This document shows positions 53,901 to 64,000 of a stretch of DNA of 64,000 bases, one piece after another. Origin of the DNA: Pleodorina starrii (lineage: Eukaryota > Chlorophyta > Chlorophyceae > Chlamydomonadales > Volvocaceae); contig BRXU01000006.1 in the NCBI GenBank assembly GCA_030267565.1, positions 2,282,001 through 2,346,000 of the forward strand, given 5' to 3'. Under the pieces are notes generated by a model, which was given only the letters and a program-made list of their open reading frames with translations, searched no databases and was not told where the DNA came from. Each line of letters opens with the position of its first letter. The first letter of the stretch is position 1. The translations under genes were made by a program, and so were the position numbers.

Positions 53901-56900
53901 GCCAGAGCGAACGAGCGCGGAAGCAGAAGTGCGCCCTGGGGCACTGCGGGGGGAAGGGGAGGGGAGGATTGTGCCGCCGGTCCTTGCGTCCGCCCTCTCA
54001 CCACCGCCCTCTCGCCACCGCCCTCCCGCCAACCCAACACCTCACCGGCGGCTTTCCATGATTCCGCGTGTCGTGCAGGTGGCCTGCCGCTGCCGTACAG
54101 CCGCCTGACGTCACTGTCGGCTCTCCGCCTGAGCGGCAACGCGCTCAACGGCTCCCTGCCGGCGGCCTACTCGGCGCTGGGCGGGCTGAGGGCGGTGGAG
54201 CTTGCGGCCAACCGACTGACGCAGCGGCTGCCGACCGAGTGGTCGGAGCTGCGGGAGCTGCAGGTAGGGAGGGGGGAAGGAGGGTGGGAGGAGGGTTAAT
54301 GAGTGAATTTGCAGGAATGAAACAAGAAGCCCTGGTCGGGGGGTGGGAAAGGAGGGAGGGGTGGGGTGGTTGGGTTGGGGGGAGGGCGGTATGGGTTGGG
54401 CACTTGGGCTCCAGTCCTCCAGACCCTCTTGGAACGGTAGGGGGGGGTAGGTCGGTTCTTTTGGGGGTTTCCTCTCCGCTCCTTCATTGCCCGCCCTGCA
54501 CCCTCTCTCCCCTCCCCGCCTCCTCTTCCTCCCCCTCCTCCTCCTCGCCAGGTGCTCAACGTGTCCCGCAACGCCCTCACCATCAACCTGACCGCCGCAT
54601 CGGTCTGGGCCACCACCCTCACCCGCCTGCGCTCCCTGGACCTATCCCACAACTCCCTCACCGGCGGCCTGCCGCCCGAATGGAGCGCCCTCACAACCCT
54701 GGCATCCCTGGACCTATCCCGCGGCGGCGGCGGCGGCGGCGGCAGCCTGGCGGGCTCCCTGCCCGCCGCCTGGTCGTCCCTCCGCGCCCTCACCTCTCTG
54801 GCGATGCCGGGTCACGCGCTGGACCAGGGCCTGCCGGACTCCTGGTCGGCCCTGACCTCCCTGGAGCGACTCGACCTGGCGTCCAACTCGTTGGAGGGCA
54901 CGCTGCCGCCGTCGTACTCGGCGCTGGCGGCGCTGTCGTACCTGGACCTGTCGGACAACCAGCTGGTCGGCGGCGTCCCCGCAGGCTGGCTGCGCGGCGG
55001 CGGCGGCGGCGGCGGCATGGCGGCTCTGCAGGAGCTGACACTGGCGGCGAACCAGCTGACGGGCGGCCTGCCGGACGTCTTGGGAGGGGATGGTGTCGTA
55101 CTGCCCGCCGGCGCCGCCGCCGCTGCCGCGGCGGCGGCGGCGCCGTTGCGCGTGCTCAACATGTCGAGGAACCTGCGGCTGGGCCCGGCGGAGCTGCCGG
55201 CCGCCGTGCAGCCGTACATGTCGTACCTGGTGACGCTGGACCTGGCGGGGTGCAGCCTGACGGGCGGCCTGCCCCCCTCCTGGAGCCAGCTGTCGGCGCT
55301 GACGGCGCTGTACCTGGGGGACAATGCGCTGACGGGGCCGCTGCCGCCGCAGTGGGCTGCGCTGGGGGGAGCAGGCGGTGGGGGTGGGGATGGAAGTGGA
55401 AGTGGAGGTAGGCGCCGGGTGGCGGAGCAGCAGCCGGCGGCGGCGGTGGCGGCGGCGGCGGAGGTGGCGGCCGACGCCGTCGCCGCCACTACGCGGCTTC
55501 AGGAGGCCGCCGTGCTGCTGCCGCCGTCGGAGACGCTGGCGGAGGCGGTGCTGCCGACGGCGGTGCCGGCGGCCAAGGCGGCGGCGGCGACGGCGGCGGC
55601 GGCGGCTCCGTCGGGCCCCGGCCTGGCGGTGCTTCAGTTGCAGTACAACCAGCTGACGGGGTCGCTGCCTTCCGCCTGGTCAGCGCTGGGCTCGCTGCGG
55701 CAACTGCTGCTGACGGGCAACCGGCTGCAGGGGCCCATCCCGGCGTCCTGGGCCGTCGGCATGACGGGCCTGACCAGCCTGGACGTCTCCCTCAACACGC
55801 CCCTCCCTGGCGTCTGCGGCGCAAACCCCGGCGGCGTGCTGTGGCCCAAGAACCAGACGGGTGCCCCCCTGGAGTTGCCCGCCTGCGGCCCGGCACCGCC
55901 GCCGCCGACGCCGCCGAAGCAGCCGCTACGGCCGTCGGTCCTGCAGCCGCCGCCGCGGCCGCCGCCGCCGCCGCAGCAGCAGCGGGAGCCGCGGGAGCCC
56001 ATGGCGCCGCGCGACCCGCCGGCGCCGCCGCCGCCGTCGCCGCCGCGCCCTCCAGCGCCGCCGCGGCCACGGCCGCCGACGCCGACGCCGCCGACGCCGC
56101 CGGCGCCGGCGCCGCCGCAGGCCGTCGGCATCTTCCCCGCGCAGCCGACGCAGGGAGTGGGATCGCCGCCGGCCGCCGCCGAGCTCAATGGGGAGAGGGC
56201 AGGTGGGTGTGGGGGTGGGGGTGGGTGTGTGTGTGGGGGGGGTTAAGGGTTTAAGGAAAAGCAGTCCGGACACCGCAGGCCAGCGGTCGGTTCTTACCCT
56301 CCTTCCCTGACTGCCTCCTTGTCTCCGTCCCTCCACTCCTGGTGTCTCGTTTGACCAATATGGTTTTAGGGTTTTAGGGTTTTCTTTGGACATACACTGT
56401 GCCTGTCTGTCTGTCTGTCTGTCTGTAAGCTCAATAGCTTGTCAACTGGCGCCCCTTGGACTGTCGTACCGTACTCCACACCTCCCTCCCTCCATCCCCT
56501 CCACCCTCTTTTCCCCCACACTCGCTCACCCGCGCCCCCCCCCGTCTCCGCTGCGGTATCTTCTTTTTTACCCCCCCCCCCCCTCCCTTCCGCTTCCGCC
56601 AGTGGGTGGCACCACAGGCGACTCGAGCCGCAGCAGCAGCTTCCGACCCTGGTGGATCGGCGTCATCGTGGCGAGCATCGTGGGAGCGCTACTGCTGCTG
56701 CTCGTCATCGTTGCCGTACTGCGGCGGCGCCGCCAGCGGGGCCGAGACTACATATACGGCCAAGGCCCCGGCGGGGAGCGGAGCGCCCGATCCGCCGCCG
56801 CGGCGGCTGGCGGGCCGTCGGCGGCTTCCTTCCGCGCCAGGCAGGTGCCGTCGGGAGGACAGCCGCCGGCAGAGGCCGCGGCGGCGGGCGGGATGGGCCG

Positions 56901-57630
56901 CATCTCGCCGGGCGGAGCGCAGTGGCTGCCGCTGCCGCCGGCGGTGGGGGCGGAGGCGGCGGCGGCGGCGCTGGCGGCGGCGCCGCCGGGCCTGGACCGA
57001 CCGTCCCTGTATGCGCAGTACCACAACCCGGTGTTTGGGGGCAATGATCAGGGCGGCGGCGGCGGGGTGGCCAACTGGCAAGACGTCATGAGCGCGTTTT
57101 ATCTGGTGGAGCAAGAGGGCTACGATTCGCCGGCGCCCACGCCGCCGCCGCCGCCACCACCGCCGCCGCCGCAGCAGCCGGTGCCGTCGTCGCCGCTGCC
57201 GGCGCTCCCGACGGATGCGTCGCCGCAGCGGTCGGCCTCGCTGCTGCGGTCGCCGAGCCCCATGTCGACGCCGCCGCCCGTGCTGGCGGCGCCGCGGTCG
57301 CCGCCGCCGCTGCCGGCGGCGGCGGCAGCGGCGAGGCCGCGAAGTATGACGGCTCGTACGGCGACCGCCGCCTCGACGTCTGCCTCCACGAGGCCGCCGG
57401 TCAGTCGGACGCAATCCGTCCCGGCGGCTCCATTGGTCCAGGGGGGCCAGGCGGTCCAGGGGGGCCAGGCGGTCCAGGGGGGCCAGGCGGTGGAACTGTG
57501 GATCAACGACCCGGCGGCGGCGGCGGCGGGGGCCGCGTCCGGCAGCGGGCCGGCGGGCGGCAACAACGTGAGAGTGGAGATCGTGGCCCCCGGCGGCGCG
57601 CCTGGGGGGGAGCAGGCGACTGGCCGGTAG
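44887..57630 (+). CDS. Giant rod / C-type-lectin-like / LRR single-pass membrane protein
   Basis: A predicted cell-surface protein of about 3,382 aa. Nine exons agree in phase: 44887-44974, 45526-49648, 49903-49987, 50197-50857, 51085-51776, 52080-53715, 54079-54263, 54552-56202, 56603-57630. Order: signal peptide (PPLLWFSIVAVTLL), acidic/Ser-rich lead, a giant [10 protein letters not shown] rod, an Ala-rich region, a C-type-lectin-like domain, a second rod, a plant-type LRR cap and about 25 LRRs, a Pro stalk, one TM helix, [13 protein letters not shown] stop-transfer, and a Pro/Ala/Ser-rich tail. There is no kinase. SPPPP motifs are typical of hydroxyproline-rich wall and matrix proteins of volvocine algae. 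LRR with a single TM and no kinase resembles plant receptor-like proteins. Linking matrix to cytoplasm is inference. Exon 1 is the weakest call: the donor ACAG/GTCGGC is atypical and the exon lies 551 bases upstream. Confidence 0.78.
45895..49080 (+). other. First proline-rich rod (about 1,060 residues)
   Basis: Uninterrupted Pro/Ser/Ala-rich sequence contains [17 protein letters not shown] and DQPSAPPDAAPPEE motifs. The early segment is dominated by SPPPP, and the middle holds two copies of a FAPNEPNRPGSANEPVTFTW unit (around 47029-47090 and 47222-47285). Such stretches form extended polyproline-II rods after hydroxylation and glycosylation in algal matrix proteins; modification here is inferred. 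Confidence 0.75.
48489..48740. repeat. 63-bp coding tandem repeat, 4 copies
   Basis: The copies are nearly identical at the DNA level (starts at about 48491, 48554, 48617 and 48680) and encode PDQPSAPPDAAPPEELPPPPP. They lie within the first proline rod. Sequence identity including silent positions indicates recent expansion. Confidence 0.85.
50030..50112 (+). repeat. Dispersed repeat family 2, copy c (intronic)
   Basis: It reads CGCTGTTCTTCCGCAGACGA, GTTACTTTGCCGTTCACG, GGCTCCGGCCTATACATGG and ATAACCCCCA, inside the intron 49988-50196 of the giant surface-protein gene, in the same orientation as the gene. Confidence 0.7.
50540..50857 (+). other. C-type-lectin-like domain
   Basis: The exon's C-terminal half has four Cys in the order expected of a C-type-lectin fold: FWSAAQRCDLQGGRLLSLPG, EVWALDGGVNCSLAAL, GTANCDESRPFVCVR. 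The opening W/A/C/GG pattern and the closing C...FVC are the recognisable parts. The central WIGL region and the Ca2+-binding EPN/QPD and WND motifs are not obvious, so sugar binding is not assured. Short and Ala/Gly-diluted relative to animal domains. Confidence 0.6.
51085..51776 (+). other. Second proline-rich rod exon
   Basis: About 230 residues of PPPPSPP and PPAVLPPPPS repeats, bounded by introns of phase 1 and phase 0. It connects the lectin-like domain to the LRR domain. The AVLPPPPSPP unit repeats with little silent divergence. Confidence 0.75.
51834..51911. repeat. (GGGAA)n microsatellite, about 15 copies
   Basis: A perfect pentanucleotide run in the intron 51777-52079 of the giant surface-protein gene, followed by a (CA)n-like run at about 51980-52015 and a CT-rich tract before the acceptor. 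Confidence 0.9.
52080..55860 (+). other. Leucine-rich repeat ectodomain with plant-type N-cap
   Basis: It starts with an LRRNT-like cap: VAALQRIAAAFSTG, then NPCDWAPRVDCDDGSHVSFL with paired Cys. About 25 repeats follow with the motif LPPAWSxLxxLxxLxLSxNxLxG, as in LPAAWSSLRLMAELDLSRNA. It spans three exons (52080-53715, 54079-54263, 54552-56202), with Gly/Ala insertions at about 54724-54760 and 55375-55610. It closes with LDVSLNTPLPGVCG and a Cys pair. Confidence 0.82.
53771..53845 (-). repeat. Dispersed repeat family 1, copy h (intronic)
   Basis: The plus strand reads GGGTAAAAAGGAGATACCGC, AGCGGAGACGGAGACGGAGC, GTTAGCGAACGGACCCGGAA and CCCAGCAATACTGGG. It is a full-length reverse copy in the intron 53716-54078, almost identical to the channel-gene copy at 16623. 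Confidence 0.8.
56542..56574 (+). repeat. Dispersed repeat family 1, copy i (intronic)
   Basis: It reads CCCGTCTCCGCTGCGGTATC then TTCTTTTTTACCCC, 28 bases before the acceptor of the transmembrane exon. The same intron (56203-56602) carries two TTTTAGGG units near 56365. Confidence 0.75.
56650..57630 (+). other. Transmembrane helix and cytoplasmic tail
   Basis: The helix WWIGVIVASIVGALLLLLVI then VAVL (56650-56721) is followed by [13 protein letters not shown]. The tail of about 300 residues has NPVFGGNDQ, WQDVMSAFYLVEQEGYDSP, Pro and Ser/Arg-rich stretches and three copies of VQGGQA (57436-57492), ending EQATGR. Two Tyr-containing motifs (DYIYG, YAQYHNPVF) could serve trafficking or signalling; that is speculative. 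Confidence 0.75.
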
Positions 57631-60600
57631 GGCTCCCGCCCCTCGCCACGCAGCGGGCGAGTGAGTGAGCCGGCCGAGTGAAAACGGCTGTTCTGGACAC
57701 ATTCGTTGAGCTGCCGTGCGTTGCGTGAAGCTGCCTTGCGTACAGGGTTTTAGGTTTTAAGCTGCTTTGCGTTGAGTTGCGTTGGGTTGAGTTGGGTTGG
57801 GTTGGGTTGGGTTGGGTTGGGTTGGGTTGGGTTGGGTTGGGTTGGGTTGGGTTGCGTTGCGTTGCGTTGCATCGTGCAGAGGAAGGGATAAGGGGATGAG
57901 GCGATGAGGGGGTGCGGGGGGCCCTGCACACACGCCCCGGGCCCCCACCTCCACCGGTAGCCCAATCGATGACCCGGCCTGTGAGGGGTGCAGGGGCCCC
58001 TGCTCCATGACACCTGGGACCATACCCCCGGGGGAAGCGGGGAGAGGGGAGGGGGGAGGGAGGGGCGCGTCCGACTGGGGTCTGCTCCCGCCCGGTTGCG
58101 GTGAGTGGCACGTGGCTTGTTGGAAGTCCAGGAAAGGGGGTTAGGTGCGGGCTTTGCTGGCTCAGCTCCCCCCAGGGGTGCCACAGAGGTCACACCGCCG
58201 AACCTGGGGACGGAAGGAAGACTGCCCCGGCCTCGGCCCAGGAGGGGCTGAGGGGCCCTGCGATGTGTGCTTCAGCCTTCATCTTGCGAATTTGGGGGGG
58301 GGGGTTGCGGACGAAGAAGAACGGTGGGATAACCGGATATGGGATGGATGCCGCCGCCGCCGTCAGGCGTCTGGTAGTTAGGCTTGCTGTTGGGTTGGTT
58401 GGGTTCGTTGAGGTTGGCCCCTGGTTGGTAGAGAGTCTTGGCACATAAGGGTTGTTGCTGCGTTCGTTGAGATTGCGTTCTTTGGCGCGCTGTGGGACTG
58501 GGAAGGCGGGTGGCTGTCCTGTGGGTGTGGGTCCTGCTGTCCCCACCCACCATCACCACCACCACCACCACCACCAGCGGCGGATATGGGTGTCCCGACG
58601 ATATCCGAACAGCTCCGGCTGACGGACGCAGACCCTGAGGCCAATTTGGGGGCGGGGGAAGACGAATGTTGAGTTGCGGTTGAGTTGAGTTGCGGTTGGT
58701 TGCGCCAGGGAGGGATTGGGTTGGATTGGGTTGTATTGGGTCGGGTTGGATGAATTGGATTTGGATAGATTGGAGGGATAGGGTTGGATGTTAGGGATGT
58801 GCGTCTGGGCATGTCACCGTGCTAAGTAGCCCCCGACCCCGGAAGAAAACCCCACCGGGGACACGAGCGAGCGAGCGAGCAAACCAGCGCGAGCGGCCAT
58901 CTCGTGCGGGTGCGCTCTCCTCTTTTTCACGATTTGCGTGCTCCGCGTCTCTGTGTCTTGCCAGTGCCAGTGCCATCCGGTGTCCCGCCCCACGCCGGTG
59001 GCTGATTTTGCCCGTGTGTGTGTCCTTTCGCCCTTTGCCAGTCGCCACCGTTGCGGTGGTGGCGGTGGTGGTGATGTTGTTGGTGGTGGTGGCGGCGGTG
59101 GTGCTGGTGGTGTCTGCTGCTGCTGCGGGGGCTGCTGAGAAGGCCTCCTCCGCTGCAACACGCAGGCCTCTTCCTCCACCGCGCTGTCTGGTTCGCGCTG
59201 CAGGACGCGCGCGGGTCCCGGCGCGGGCGTGTGAACGCACTGACTGCGTCAAGTCAAGTGTGTGCCCTTTCGGCTGCTGCCACCGACCAGATACGTCTGT
59301 GCGCGTGCGTGCGTCCGCGTGCGTGCGTCCGCGTGCGCGCGTATGCGTGCAGGTGAGGTCCACAAAAGAAACCGGGCGCGCGCGTGCTCGCGCCCCAACG
59401 AGCGTATGCGTGCCGTATGCCGGTGTCTGTCCTGATGCGCCCCATCGGGCTCGGATTGGCCGCTAGCCGGTGAAGGCGTAGTGGGCGGGCGGGAGTACGG
59501 TATAGCGGTCTAAGGTGGGAAGCGAGCGAGCGAGCGAATGAGAGGCGCTGAGGGAAGGGTACCATAACGTGCGGCGGCGGCCGAGCACCGCTGCGCGGTT
59601 GGGTTGTTCCGCCGCCCCTTTGCTTAAATGCTTATCCGTTTATAGTATCTACTAAATCATCCGCCTGCTGCCTTTTGTCACAAGGGAACAGCACTGCCGT
59701 CCTGCGTTTTATGTCGTACTAAGGTATTCCGTTTGCTACTGCGCGTCGTGCTGCCAGGCACGAAGGAGAGTGGCGGTCGATAAAATGGCCAAGGCGTGCC
59801 TTACATGCCGTACTCAGGGGTGCTTGTTATTTACAATTTTAAACTTGTCCTCCTCCGCGCACACGCTGTGAGGTACGGGGGGGTGAGACTGCGATGGGAA
59901 GGGGGAGCGGTCAGAAAGAGATATCCCAACTTCCCACGAGGAAACGAAGCGGGTGCTCCGGGTAAAGCGTGCTGTGCTCCGCACCTCCAAACCTGCCTCG
60001 GCTCGTTACGGCACTGTCGGTGGCGGTGTCGATACCGATATGGCTTCCCCCTGTTGATAGTTGATACCCGTGCTGCGGCTTTGTGTGGAGGTGTGTGGGT
60101 GTGTTGGGGGGGAAGGCGCCGTCCCGTTGAGACGCGGAAAGATACAGCCCACCGAAATGCCTCATCGGGGCCTTGGCAAGGTGTCTGTATGTACGGCAAG
60201 TGTACGATCTATACGCGCATGTGTTACATCGAGCTGCATCTGGCTCAAACAACAACAATTCTCACCGCGGTCCAACAAATTTTCGCGCCGCCTCGCCGTC
60301 CTGAAGCTGCTGCCGCACCCTCCTGTTCCCAACTATACACTGCGACCAACGGCGGCTCAACGGGCGGCAAACCAAAAGCGTCATAACCCTCAAGACTGCC
60401 GAGCCATCGGGCACAACTAAATCTAGGGTTCTGGTATGGTAAAAATATTGCGTATACGTGTACCGTATATAACAAAACTGTTATGGTATGCGTGCAGCCG
60501 AAGAATATCATCTTGGTTACCCTGCAGGTGCCTTCCGATGAAGGCACCCGCCCTGAAAAGGCCCCACACTTCCCGTCGGGGAGAATGCGATGACTACCGG

Positions 60601-63600
60601 TACATCTGGCCGTGAACCTTGATGAACAGCAGCAACCTAACGGCGCTTGTGCACGTCCGCAAAGCACCCGGCAGTCTCCCCAAAACCCCTCCCCTCCCCG
60701 TGCACCGCGCCCTGCTCGTGCAAGCGAGAGCCTTAGGGACCACGGACCGGCCCCCCCCCGAAGCATCGAGGGGGGGGGCAGCCCAGTCCACGGGGGCCCA
60801 TGCTGTGCCGTGCTGTGCTATGCCGCGCACGCACCGCACGAGGGTATGAATGTTGAAGTGCAAATTCACACAATTCGCCGCCGGCCGGACAAACGCCAAT
60901 GTACCAACTGCAAAAGACCTACGGTACTGCGCAACTCGGACTGTATAACCAACATCTATCAGCACTGTCGTCATCACAATTTTGTCCTCTGCCACGGCGG
61001 ATAGGCAGCAGGTGAGAGGGGGGTGAGGCGCAGACAAAGCCTTCCAACCCACGCCAGGCGCAGCGCGGCGCTCCGAGGTTGTGCGCCCGGCCCCAGGGCT
61101 CAGGCTCCAGCGGCGCGAGTGTGCGCCCGGGAGCGAAGCGTCTCGCGCTGTCACACCTCACACGCCGCGTGCACTGAGTGCCGGTCCGGCGCAGCGTTTG
61201 GAGCCTCACGTTGAGAGCGCGGCCCCGCCCGAGAAAGGGCCGCCCAGGGCAGCCCAGCTCAGCCGCCGCACAGACCCTGGCGCTGTGAGCCTATGACGTG
61301 GTTGTAACGTGCGGCTTGCGAACCCGGAAACGCCCCAACGCCTCGAAGGACCCCTTTCTTTCACACTCCAACCCAGCATTGCGCACACCGCCCCCAAAAG
61401 CGTCGTCGTCGTCGTCGTTTGGGGTGTGTACCGGTATCCCCCCATATATCAGCTCTTTCCCGCCTTCCTCGCCTATCCCGGCGGGCGGCCCAAAACCATT
61501 GCGCCCGTGTCTGTACGTGTACGACGGCGCTCAACGAAAAAAATTTGAAAAAGAAAGCGCTGCCCGGAACCGCCGCAGCTATCCCTCATCAGCACCAGGT
61601 CATCATCGGCACCTCAATCGCCCACGTAATTGCGTTTCCGGAATCCGGATGGGTGGCGGCACGAAGACCAGTTGTCGGTCGGCGCCCAGGTGGGTCGGAT
61701 TCGAAACAGAGCGACATCAGCAGCCTGCACACCTGTCCTGCGTTGGGCACCCACCCCATCCCGCCAAGCGCCGCCCTCTCCCCGCGCCCGCGCGTCTGTG
61801 CCGTGCAGGACAAATCGTCCTTGCCGAGCCAACCCGCATTCGCCTCCCGCCATTCGAAAAATGCAGGTGGTGTGCCGCGCCCTCCTGACGCCTCCCCTCG
61901 AGGTTGCCGATGTGAAGCAAGCAAGCAAGCAACGCACAAACCTACGAATTAGGGTCCGGGGGTGGGCACCCCCATTGCGCCGCCAACGAGACGAGTCTCT
62001 TAACAAGCTTCGACGTGTGTGTCATGCTGCGGTCTCCTCCGTGATCTCCCATCTCAATGCCAACGAACCACCACCACCACCACCACCACCTCGTCTAGGT
62101 GTCCCCGAGGGATGCCGTGCAGCGGCGCTGACCACGTGCCCCAAACCCGCCCTCCCGCCACCTCCCTCTCTTCCTCCCTCCCGCCCTGCCCCATCCCATC
62201 ACAATCGGTCATTCGACCGAGCCGGGAATGCTCCTCAGTCCACACACCACCCGCCCGCGCGATGCGGCCGGGGGGCGTCCACGGCGCTCCGCTCCGCAGC
62301 GCTCCGCAGCCCCAATTTGCCAACCAGCCCTTGGCGTTCAATTCATTTCATTTCATTTCATTTCCCGGCTTGCAACCTCCACAATGCCTCCACAATGTCT
62401 CCATCAATACCGTAGCCGCAACGACAGCGCCAAGCCTACCCCCGCCAAGCCCACCCACGCGGGCGGCCCAACTCGCGCCAGGCCACCCTCATGTTTCACC
62501 ACCAAGTCGCCCCCTGGAGACCGCCTCCTCGTCCTCCGCCTTCCACATCCCTCCCTCCTTCCCCAGATCCCCACTCGTCAGTCCCACTAGCCGAGCGCCG
62601 CCGGCCCCCAGCCGCACCCGCCGCTTTCCCCACGCCCAAGGCCCACACAGTCACACACCCGCCGGCGGAGGAAAGCTCAAGCAGGAAAGCTGGAGAGGCG
62701 GCGCACCCCCACCCAACCCAACACCCCAAGGCCACATGCAGGCGGCAGCAGGGCGTCATCGAGGCGAAAAAACACCGACTTCCGAGCAGTCGGAAAAGAT
62801 TACGGCAGCAAAGGCAAGCAAAAGGCGTCCAGTCTCCCAGGTGGTGGTGGTTGTCGATATGGAAGCATGCGCATGTATCGGACTGGCGCGCTCGCGTACA
62901 TCAATCATACGATATCCCGTTTGTTGTGTTGTGTTGTTTACACACACACACACACACACACACACAGAGGCACACACGCCCATACAACCCAGCGCCCATA
63001 CCAAGCCGTGAGCCACCACAGTCGGGCCCCGACCCCTCCCTCCAAATCTTGAGGACCAACGGCGTCACACTTCCGGACCACGTCTTGTCTCACGCTACTA
63101 CTTTTTTTGAACAGGCTTTACAGCCGTACAGCACACGCTAACGAAACGGCACCGCGGCACCGCTGGCGAGCGCGCGAGCTCGCGAGAGGGGATGGGTACG
63201 GAACGGAACAAAACACGCCCAGCTACAGACGCCTAACCAGTCACAAACGCCAGGCAGGCAGGCAGCCTTCCCCATTCCGGAGCTCAATTCGAGGCTCCGC
63301 AACGGCCCCCGTCCCCCTTCCGTCTTCCCGCTAAGCGCGCGCGGAAAGGGCGGTGGTGAGGAGAGCGGGGGCGCCGTCCCCTGTCGTCGTCCGCCGCCGC
63401 CGCAGCAGCACAATCAAACGGACACACGCCGACGCCCCAATGCCGGGACAGACGGAAGGAACCGCGGAACGCAACCGCCCGGACGCCACGCCACACAGAG
63501 GTTCCCTCTTTCCCCCCCCCCGAACCGCCCTTCCCCGCAGCCCCTACAACCTCGCGGGCAGCGACAACAACGGCGGATATATGCCCATATACCAGCACCG

Positions 63601-64000
63601 GATATCGGTATCGGCGCGGCGCATTCATACTAGCGAGCGAGCGCGCCCAGCGCAGTACAGCGCGACAGGGGGCGCCGCGACTCGGGCAACGCGATTCATG
63701 CAGCGATTCATTTCGCAGCTCGCTCCGTTGCTCCGCAGCCGGCACAGACGACCGGCGGCTGCAGGATAATGCACATTGTACATGTTTGAAAAAGCGTGAC
63801 GGGGCCCACCCCACCCCATTCGCAGGCGACAGGGTAAGGTCGGCGTCGGAAGGACGGCACGCGCCAGCGACACCGTCCACGCCAAAGCCAGACCAAAAGG
63901 CACGAGAAACCACAAAACAAACAAACGGTCCACGGGAAGCACAGGAGGCCCGCGCAAGACACACCCGGCGCGCCGAGCGCCGGCCGAAGCCGGAGACGCG
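57631..64000. other. 3' flank and unassigned region
   Basis: It includes the giant gene's 3' UTR. GGATTGGGTT repeats occur at about 58700-58790, and GCGAGCGAGC near 58865-58880 and 59520-59535. GCGTGCGTCC tandem units lie at 59300-59340, an ATTTC run at 62341-62365 and a (CA)n run at 62939-62965. Open frames exist on both strands; one plus frame near 59040-59130 is strongly hydrophobic, and another near 61540-61690 looks mildly coding. None forms a gene I can support. Confidence 0.4.
57784..57854. repeat. (GGGTT)n microsatellite, about 14 copies
   Basis: A pentanucleotide run 150 bases after the stop codon of the giant surface-protein gene, preceded by TTTTAGG sequence and flanked by GTTGCGTTGC repeats. 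Confidence 0.9.

Noticed and set aside
58791..59466. Overlapping plus- and minus-strand frames including a hydrophobic plus-strand stretch
   Set aside because: The hydrophobic segment arises from a GTGGTG-rich run, the frame starts at a non-ATG codon, and no splice-consistent continuation or domain was found.
60594..61154. A 186-codon minus-strand frame and neighbouring frames up to 64000
   Set aside because: They show mixed composition, no domains, no exon chain and no consistent poly(A) signal, so they are left unannotated.

Overview
The window looks like nuclear DNA of a volvocine or other chlorophycean green alga. It is very GC-rich, has many short introns that are G-rich after the donor and C-rich before the acceptor, and its exons encode long Gly, Ala and Pro runs. 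TGTAA poly(A) motifs follow some genes, TTTTAGGG telomere-like units lie in introns, and extensin-like SPPPP proteins occur. Exon models below were built by hand from reading frame, splice motif and codon phase; there is no transcript evidence.

Layout. (1) 588-6424 (+): an 11-exon UGT80-type sterol 3-beta-glucosyltransferase. (2) 6736-7679 (+): a small unknown protein with an uncertain 5' end, followed by a possible minus-strand coding fragment at 8422-8821 and about 1.4 kb with no assignable gene. (3) 10244-34083 (+): a 28-exon, four-domain voltage-gated cation channel alpha subunit of about 4,320 residues, with a DDDD selectivity filter and a II-III linker of about 2,400 residues. (4) 36745-39762 (-): a seven-exon coiled-coil protein with an organelle-type leader. 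(5) 40689-42223 (+): a two-exon acidic, Pro-rich unknown protein. (6) 44887-57630 (+): a nine-exon predicted type I membrane protein of about 3,380 residues. In order it has a signal peptide, a giant Pro-rich rod, a C-type-lectin-like domain, a second rod, about 25 plant-type leucine-rich repeats, a Pro stalk, one transmembrane helix and a cytoplasmic tail without a kinase. (7) 57631-64000: no gene I can support.

The genes do not form a pathway. The UGT80 enzyme would act on membrane sterols and the channel in plasma or ciliary membrane. The lectin/LRR protein would span from the extracellular matrix or cell wall to the cytoplasm. Two short dispersed repeat families recur inside introns and flanks of several genes in both orientations, and simple repeats fill many introns. 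The strongest candidates for something undescribed are the rod-lectin-LRR receptor-like protein, the all-Asp channel filter with its outsized linker, and the intron-dwelling repeat families.
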